From: Bacteroidales bacterium UBA1219
GTDB taxonomy: Bacteria; Bacteroidota; Bacteroidia; Bacteroidales; P3
NCBI GenBank assembly: GCA_002309295.1
Contig: DBXF01000027.1
Coordinates: 1 to 7,414 of the forward strand
DNA: 7,414 nt
Reading direction: 5' to 3'
Shown: positions 4,282-7,414 of the stretch, in pieces
Numbering within the stretch: the first letter of the stretch is position 1
Layout of the letters: each line of letters opens with the position of its first letter
Program-made: the position numbers and the translations under genes
The notes under the pieces: generated by a model
Databases searched by the model: none
The model's input: only the letters and a program-made list of their open reading frames with translations
What the model was told of the DNA's origin: nothing

Positions 4282-5688
4282 TTAATAACCGTAGCTCGAA
4301 CCGTCGAAACAGTGGGTGCACACTCTTTCCTTGGGCAGTCCAACGGCATCGCAGATAGTCTGCAACGAGTTGAATTTCAGTGTATCCACGCCCAAGTGTT
4401 TGCGTATCACCTCAACCATGTTGGCATACTGTTTGGTGGTGGTGTCGCAGTAGAGTTCCAGATTTTTGGTGCTGTCGCCCTCGAGTTCCTTTATCACACG
4501 GCGTGTTATCAGCTCAAGCTCGGTTTTCGATGCCGAGAAATTGAGGAAATTGCATCCGTAAACCAGCGGCGGACAGCTGATGCGGATATGCACCTCCTTG
4601 ACGCCCGACTCGTAAAGTTTTTTCACGTTGTCGCGGAGCTGTGTGCCGCGCACAATGGAGTCGTCGCAGAAAACGGCGCGTTTGCCGCGCAGAAGTTCGC
4701 GGTTGGGCAGAAGTTTCATCTTGGCCACATGCTCGCGAGTCTCTTGCGACACAGGCATAAAGCTGCGCGACCAAGTCGGGGTATATTTTGCCACACCACG
4801 TTTGTAGGGAACGCCGCTACCCATGGAGTAGCCAAGTGCCATGCCTATGCCCGAGTCGGGGATGGCGGAGACGAAATCCACATCCACGTCGTCGTTCTTG
4901 CCCATTTCGTAACCGATTTTGTAGCGAAACTCCTCGGAGTTGAATCCTTCGTAATCCACGCAGGGGAAACCGTAGTAGATCCACAGGAACGAGCAAATCT
5001 GCATCTTGTCGTTGGGTGCGAGCATCTGGCTGATGCCGAAGTTGGTGATTTTCAGCACTTCGCCGGGACCTACGAACTGCAGTGTTTCGTAGCCTAGGTT
5101 AAGGAAACTGTGGTTTTCCGAAGCGAGGGCGTAGCTGTCCTCTTTCTTGCCGATGACGATGGGCGTGCGTCCGTAGTAGTCGCGGGCGGCGATAACTCCG
5201 TCGTCGGTGAGGATGAGCATCGAGCAGGAGCCTTTCACCTTGTGGAATACGTTTTGTATGCCGTCGGTGAAGTCCTTGCCCTGAGTGATGAGCAGCGCCA
5301 CCAGCTCGGTGGGGTTGGTCTGGCCCATGCTCAGTTCGGTGAACTGCTGCCCTTTGGCAAGACATTCGGCCTCGAGCTCGGCAATGTTGTTGATTTTGGC
5401 CACTGTGACGATGGCAAAACGGCCGAGGTGCGAGTTCACCACGATAGGCTGCGCGTCGGTGTCGCTGATGACGCCTATGCCGAAATTGCCCTTGAATTTG
5501 CCCAAGTCGTCGCCGAACTTGGTGCGGAAATAAGAATTTTCGATATTGTGGATGGAACGGTTGAAATTACCATTTTCGATGGTAACCATGCCTCCACGTT
5601 TTGTTCCGAGATGTGAGTGATAGTCAATGCCGTAGAAAAGGTCGTTGGCACACGACTGTTTAGACACCACTCCAAAAAAACCTCCCAT
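4282..5688 (-). CDS. PurF-like amidophosphoribosyltransferase lacking the glutaminase cysteine
   Basis: This 468-residue protein has the PurF layout: an N-terminal class II (Ntn) glutamine amidotransferase fold (about 1-230) and a phosphoribosyltransferase domain (about 255-440). The PRPP loop is intact (AVFCDDSIVRGTQ, 338-350), as are IPDSG (276-280) and the SRSFMPVSQETR stretch (307-318). C232, C379, C457 and C460 are placed like the four [4Fe-4S] ligands of Bacillus-type PurF. True PurF exposes Cys1 (CGI-V-G); here the protein begins MGGFFG, and the RYST and LVNNH-type glutamine-site motifs are also changed, so glutamine hydrolysis is not expected. It may use ammonia, pair with another glutaminase, or have another PRPP-dependent role. 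From memory such MGGFFG proteins occur in Bacteroidales beside a separate canonical PurF. An in-frame stop 21 bases upstream of the ATG rules out a longer start. Seven Ts lie in codons 3-5. Confidence 0.85.
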   Translation of the reverse strand: MGGFFGVVSKQSCANDLFYGIDYHSHLGTKRGGMVTIENGNFNRSIHNIENSYFRTKFGDDLGKFKGNFGIGVISDTDAQPIVVNSHLGRFAIVTVAKINNIAELEAECLAKGQQFTELSMGQTNPTELVALLITQGKDFTDGIQNVFHKVKGSCSMLILTDDGVIAARDYYGRTPIVIGKKEDSYALASENHSFLNLGYETLQFVGPGEVLKITNFGISQMLAPNDKMQICSFLWIYYGFPCVDYEGFNSEEFRYKIGYEMGKNDDVDVDFVSAIPDSGIGMALGYSMGSGVPYKRGVAKYTPTWSRSFMPVSQETREHVAKMKLLPNRELLRGKRAVFCDDSIVRGTQLRDNVKKLYESGVKEVHIRISCPPLVYGCNFLNFSASKTELELITRRVIKELEGDSTKNLELYCDTTTKQYANMVEVIRKHLGVDTLKFNSLQTICDAVGLPKERVCTHCFDGSSYGY

Positions 5689-5742
5689 AATGAATTGATT
5701 ATTAAATTATTACTATTATATATATTGATTTTGATTAAGTTG

Positions 5743-5774
5743 CAAATTTACATATAAATATTAAAAATTACAAA
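5743..5774 (-). promoter_or_regulatory. Promoter of the PurF-like/gpsA operon
   Basis: On the minus strand TTTG (5774-5771), a 20-bp spacer and TAAATTTG (5750-5743) form a textbook Bacteroidetes promoter. The leader would be about 50 bases, AT-rich, with no riboswitch fold apparent. This and the dnaE promoter diverge within the 239-base gap 5689-5927. Confidence 0.7.
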
Positions 5775-5884
5775 TAATTTTATACACTTTGCTGTTAATA
5801 ATTTTTGGTTTCTGATAGTCAAAAAATTAGTCGTTCTGTTGAAAAAAAAGGGTGAAAAAAGAGAAAAAAGGGGCTCTTAATTAG

Positions 5885-5892
5885 TATTTTTG
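5885..5892 (+). promoter_or_regulatory. Candidate -7 box of the dnaE promoter
   Basis: TATTTTTG fits TAnnTTTG and lies 35 bases before the dnaE ATG. No good TTTG box is found at the expected upstream spacing. Instead there are several A-tracts (5842-5869), which could act as upstream activating DNA. Confidence 0.45.
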
Positions 5893-5927
5893 CAGTAGGA
5901 TTTGTATTATTCAACACAACAGCTATT

Positions 5928-7414
5928 ATGGTAAAATTCACGCACTTGCACGTACACTCGCACTTCTCATTCCTCGACGGCATGTCGAAGATTCCCGACC
6001 TCATTGCCAAAGCAAAAAAATGCGGCATGCTTTCGATGGCCCTCACCGACCACGGCAACATGTACGGCATTAAGGAGTTTGTTGACGCAAGCAACAAGAC
6101 CAACGAGGAACTTAACAAGGAAATCGAAAAACTGACGGAGAAAATCGACCCCAAGGACAAGAATAAAGAGGGCGAGGAAGCCACGCCCCTTTCGCCCGAT
6201 GAGATTGCCGAAACTAAAGCAAAAATTGCCGAGCTGGAATCGCAGCTTTTCAAGCCGATACTCGGAATAGAGGCCTACTGCGCCCACAAGTCGCGTTTCG
6301 AGAAGGACACCCGCGGATGGCACCTCATTCTCTTGGCCAAGAACAAGCAGGGCTACAAAAACCTGTGCAAACTCAGCTCCCTTGCCTTCACCGAAGGCTT
6401 CTATTACAACGCACGTGTGGACCACGAACTGCTGGAGAAATACCACGAGGGCATCATCTGCAGCTCAGCCTGTCTGGGCGGCGAAATACCACGCAAGATA
6501 ATGGCCGGCGACATAGCGGGTGCCGAAGAAAGCGTGCTGTGGTTCAAAAGCATTTTCGGCGACGATTTCTATCTCGAACTGCAACGCCACAAGACCGACA
6601 AACCCGGCGGCGACACCTCCACCTACGAACGTCAGCAGGAGGTAAACAAAGTGCTGCTCGACCTTGCCGCAAAGACCAACACCAAAATCATAGCCACCAA
6701 CGACGTACATTTCGTGGAGGAGGAGCACGGCGAGGCTCACGACCGCCTTATCTGCATCAGCTCGCAGGTCAAGGTGAACGACCCCAACCGCATGCACTAC
6801 ACAAAACAGGAATGGCTGAAAAGTCCCGAAGAGATGGAGGCCATTTTCAGCGACCTGCCCGAAGCCCTTGCCAACACCATGGAAATCGCAGATAAGGTGG
6901 AATTCTACAGCATCGACTCAGACCCCATAATGCCCGTTTTCCCAATACCCGAGGAATTCGGCACCGAAGAGGAATACCACCAAAAATACACCGAAGAGGA
7001 CCTTTTCAACGAGTTCACCCGCGACGAACACGGCAACGTGGTACTTTCGGAAAAAGACGCCAAGAAAAAAATCAAGAAACTGGGCGGCTACAACCGTCTG
7101 TACCGTATCAAGCTGGAAGCCGACTACCTTGCCAAACTCACCTGGGAAGGTGCCAAGATGCGCTACGGCGACAACCTCACCGACGAGCAGCGCGAACGTA
7201 TCATCTTCGAACTGCATGTGATGAAAACCATGGGATTCCCCGGATACTTCCTCATTGTGTCGGACTACATACGCGCCGCGCGCGAGGAACTTGGCGTGAT
7301 GGTAGGGCCGGGACGTGGCTCGGCAGCAGGCTCCGTGGTGGCCTACTGTCTGAAAATCACCGACATCGACCCACTGAAATACGACCTTCTGTTCGAGCGT
7401 TTCCTCAACCCCGA
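5928..7414 (+). CDS. dnaE: DNA polymerase III alpha subunit (3' end outside window)
   Basis: This is the catalytic subunit of the replicative polymerase. The window holds the first 495 residues of a protein usually longer than 1100. The PHP domain opens with HLHVHSHFSFLDG (6-18) and has the ALTDHGNMYG motif (38-47), GIEAY (113-117), CSSACLGGEI (178-187) and IATNDVHF (255-262). The polymerase core begins around residue 430, with GPGRGSAAGSVVAYCL (460-475) and the DPLKYDLLFERFLNP segment. The catalytic aspartates come later, outside the window. A charged, probably coiled insertion (about 54-107, rich in K and E) separates the second and third PHP motifs, and a second charged stretch is at about 343-390. 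Both fit Bacteroidetes DnaE as I recall it. The ATG at 5928 is chosen because the PHP motif starts at residue 6 and an AT-rich promoter region lies just upstream. Confidence 0.96.
   Translation, partial: MVKFTHLHVHSHFSFLDGMSKIPDLIAKAKKCGMLSMALTDHGNMYGIKEFVDASNKTNEELNKEIEKLTEKIDPKDKNKEGEEATPLSPDEIAETKAKIAELESQLFKPILGIEAYCAHKSRFEKDTRGWHLILLAKNKQGYKNLCKLSSLAFTEGFYYNARVDHELLEKYHEGIICSSACLGGEIPRKIMAGDIAGAEESVLWFKSIFGDDFYLELQRHKTDKPGGDTSTYERQQEVNKVLLDLAAKTNTKIIATNDVHFVEEEHGEAHDRLICISSQVKVNDPNRMHYTKQEWLKSPEEMEAIFSDLPEALANTMEIADKVEFYSIDSDPIMPVFPIPEEFGTEEEYHQKYTEEDLFNEFTRDEHGNVVLSEKDAKKKIKKLGGYNRLYRIKLEADYLAKLTWEGAKMRYGDNLTDEQRERIIFELHVMKTMGFPGYFLIVSDYIRAAREELGVMVGPGRGSAAGSVVAYCLKITDIDPLKYDLLFERFLNP

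Noticed and set aside
3269..4285. 338-codon open frame on the plus strand
   Set aside because: It is exactly antisense to gpsA. GC-rich third positions of the real gene leave the opposite strand free of stops.
4312..5097. 261-codon open frame on the plus strand
   Set aside because: It is antisense to the PurF-like gene, with a histidine- and valine-rich composition typical of a shadow frame.
5780..5788. DnaA-box-like TTATACACT between the PurF-like gene and dnaE
   Set aside because: It is a single imperfect match in very AT-rich DNA beside the -33 box of the PurF-like gene promoter. It is not enough to call a site.
5819..6446. Two overlapping minus-strand frames across the dnaE start
   Set aside because: They are antisense to the DnaE PHP domain and run through the divergent promoter region. 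No family is recognisable.
1..7414. CRISPR array, tRNA or rRNA genes
   Set aside because: I saw no regularly spaced repeats with unique spacers, no cloverleaf with a T-loop and no ribosomal RNA sequence.

Overview
The window looks like chromosomal DNA of a Bacteroidales species (Bacteroidetes). The evidence is GC-rich coding sequence between very AT-rich gaps, several promoters of the Bacteroidetes type (a -7 box TAnnTTTG with a TTTG-like -33 box about 18-20 bp upstream), little Shine-Dalgarno signal, and protein variants I associate with this phylum: a PurF-like protein starting MGGFFG and a DnaE with a charged insertion in its PHP domain.

Layout from left to right. (1) 1-1090, minus strand: an IS5-family DDE transposase that runs off the left edge, with an AT-rich leader holding two DnaA-box-like sequences (1158-1178). 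(2) About 1226-1560: a 330-base stretch with no convincing large gene. It contains a very good minus-strand promoter (1519-1549) pointing into a region with three inverted repeats (1297-1341, 1356-1470, 1496-1512) and a 28-codon micro-ORF (1376-1462). (3) 1614-2660, plus strand: a fusion of a P-loop nucleoside/nucleotide-kinase-like domain with a zinc dCMP deaminase, read from its own promoter. Its two promoters, outward and inward, are back to back. (4) 2661-2888: palindromic repeats, a 7-bp tandem repeat and a bidirectional terminator. (5) 2889-3056, minus: a 55-residue 2[4Fe-4S] ferredoxin with its own promoter. (6) A second bidirectional terminator at 3208-3244. (7) 5688 down to 3266, minus: an apparent two-gene operon, a PurF-like amidophosphoribosyltransferase followed by gpsA. 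(8) 5689-5927: a divergent promoter region. (9) 5928 to the right edge, plus: dnaE, the replicative DNA polymerase III alpha subunit, cut off at the start of the polymerase domain.

Most genes are housekeeping: purine synthesis or PRPP chemistry, phospholipid precursor synthesis, electron transfer and replication. The part that looks accessory is 1-2870. There the insertion sequence, the structured divergent region and the kinase-deaminase fusion lie side by side. The fusion has the same domain order as fungal DCD1 and as the bacterial antiphage deaminases AvcD/DcdV, which are controlled by a small RNA encoded next to them. That makes the deaminase plus the structured transcript the best candidate here for an uncharacterised system, but it remains an inference, since a housekeeping role in dUMP/dTTP supply is also plausible. 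The second unusual point is that the PurF-like protein lacks the N-terminal nucleophilic cysteine of its glutaminase domain.
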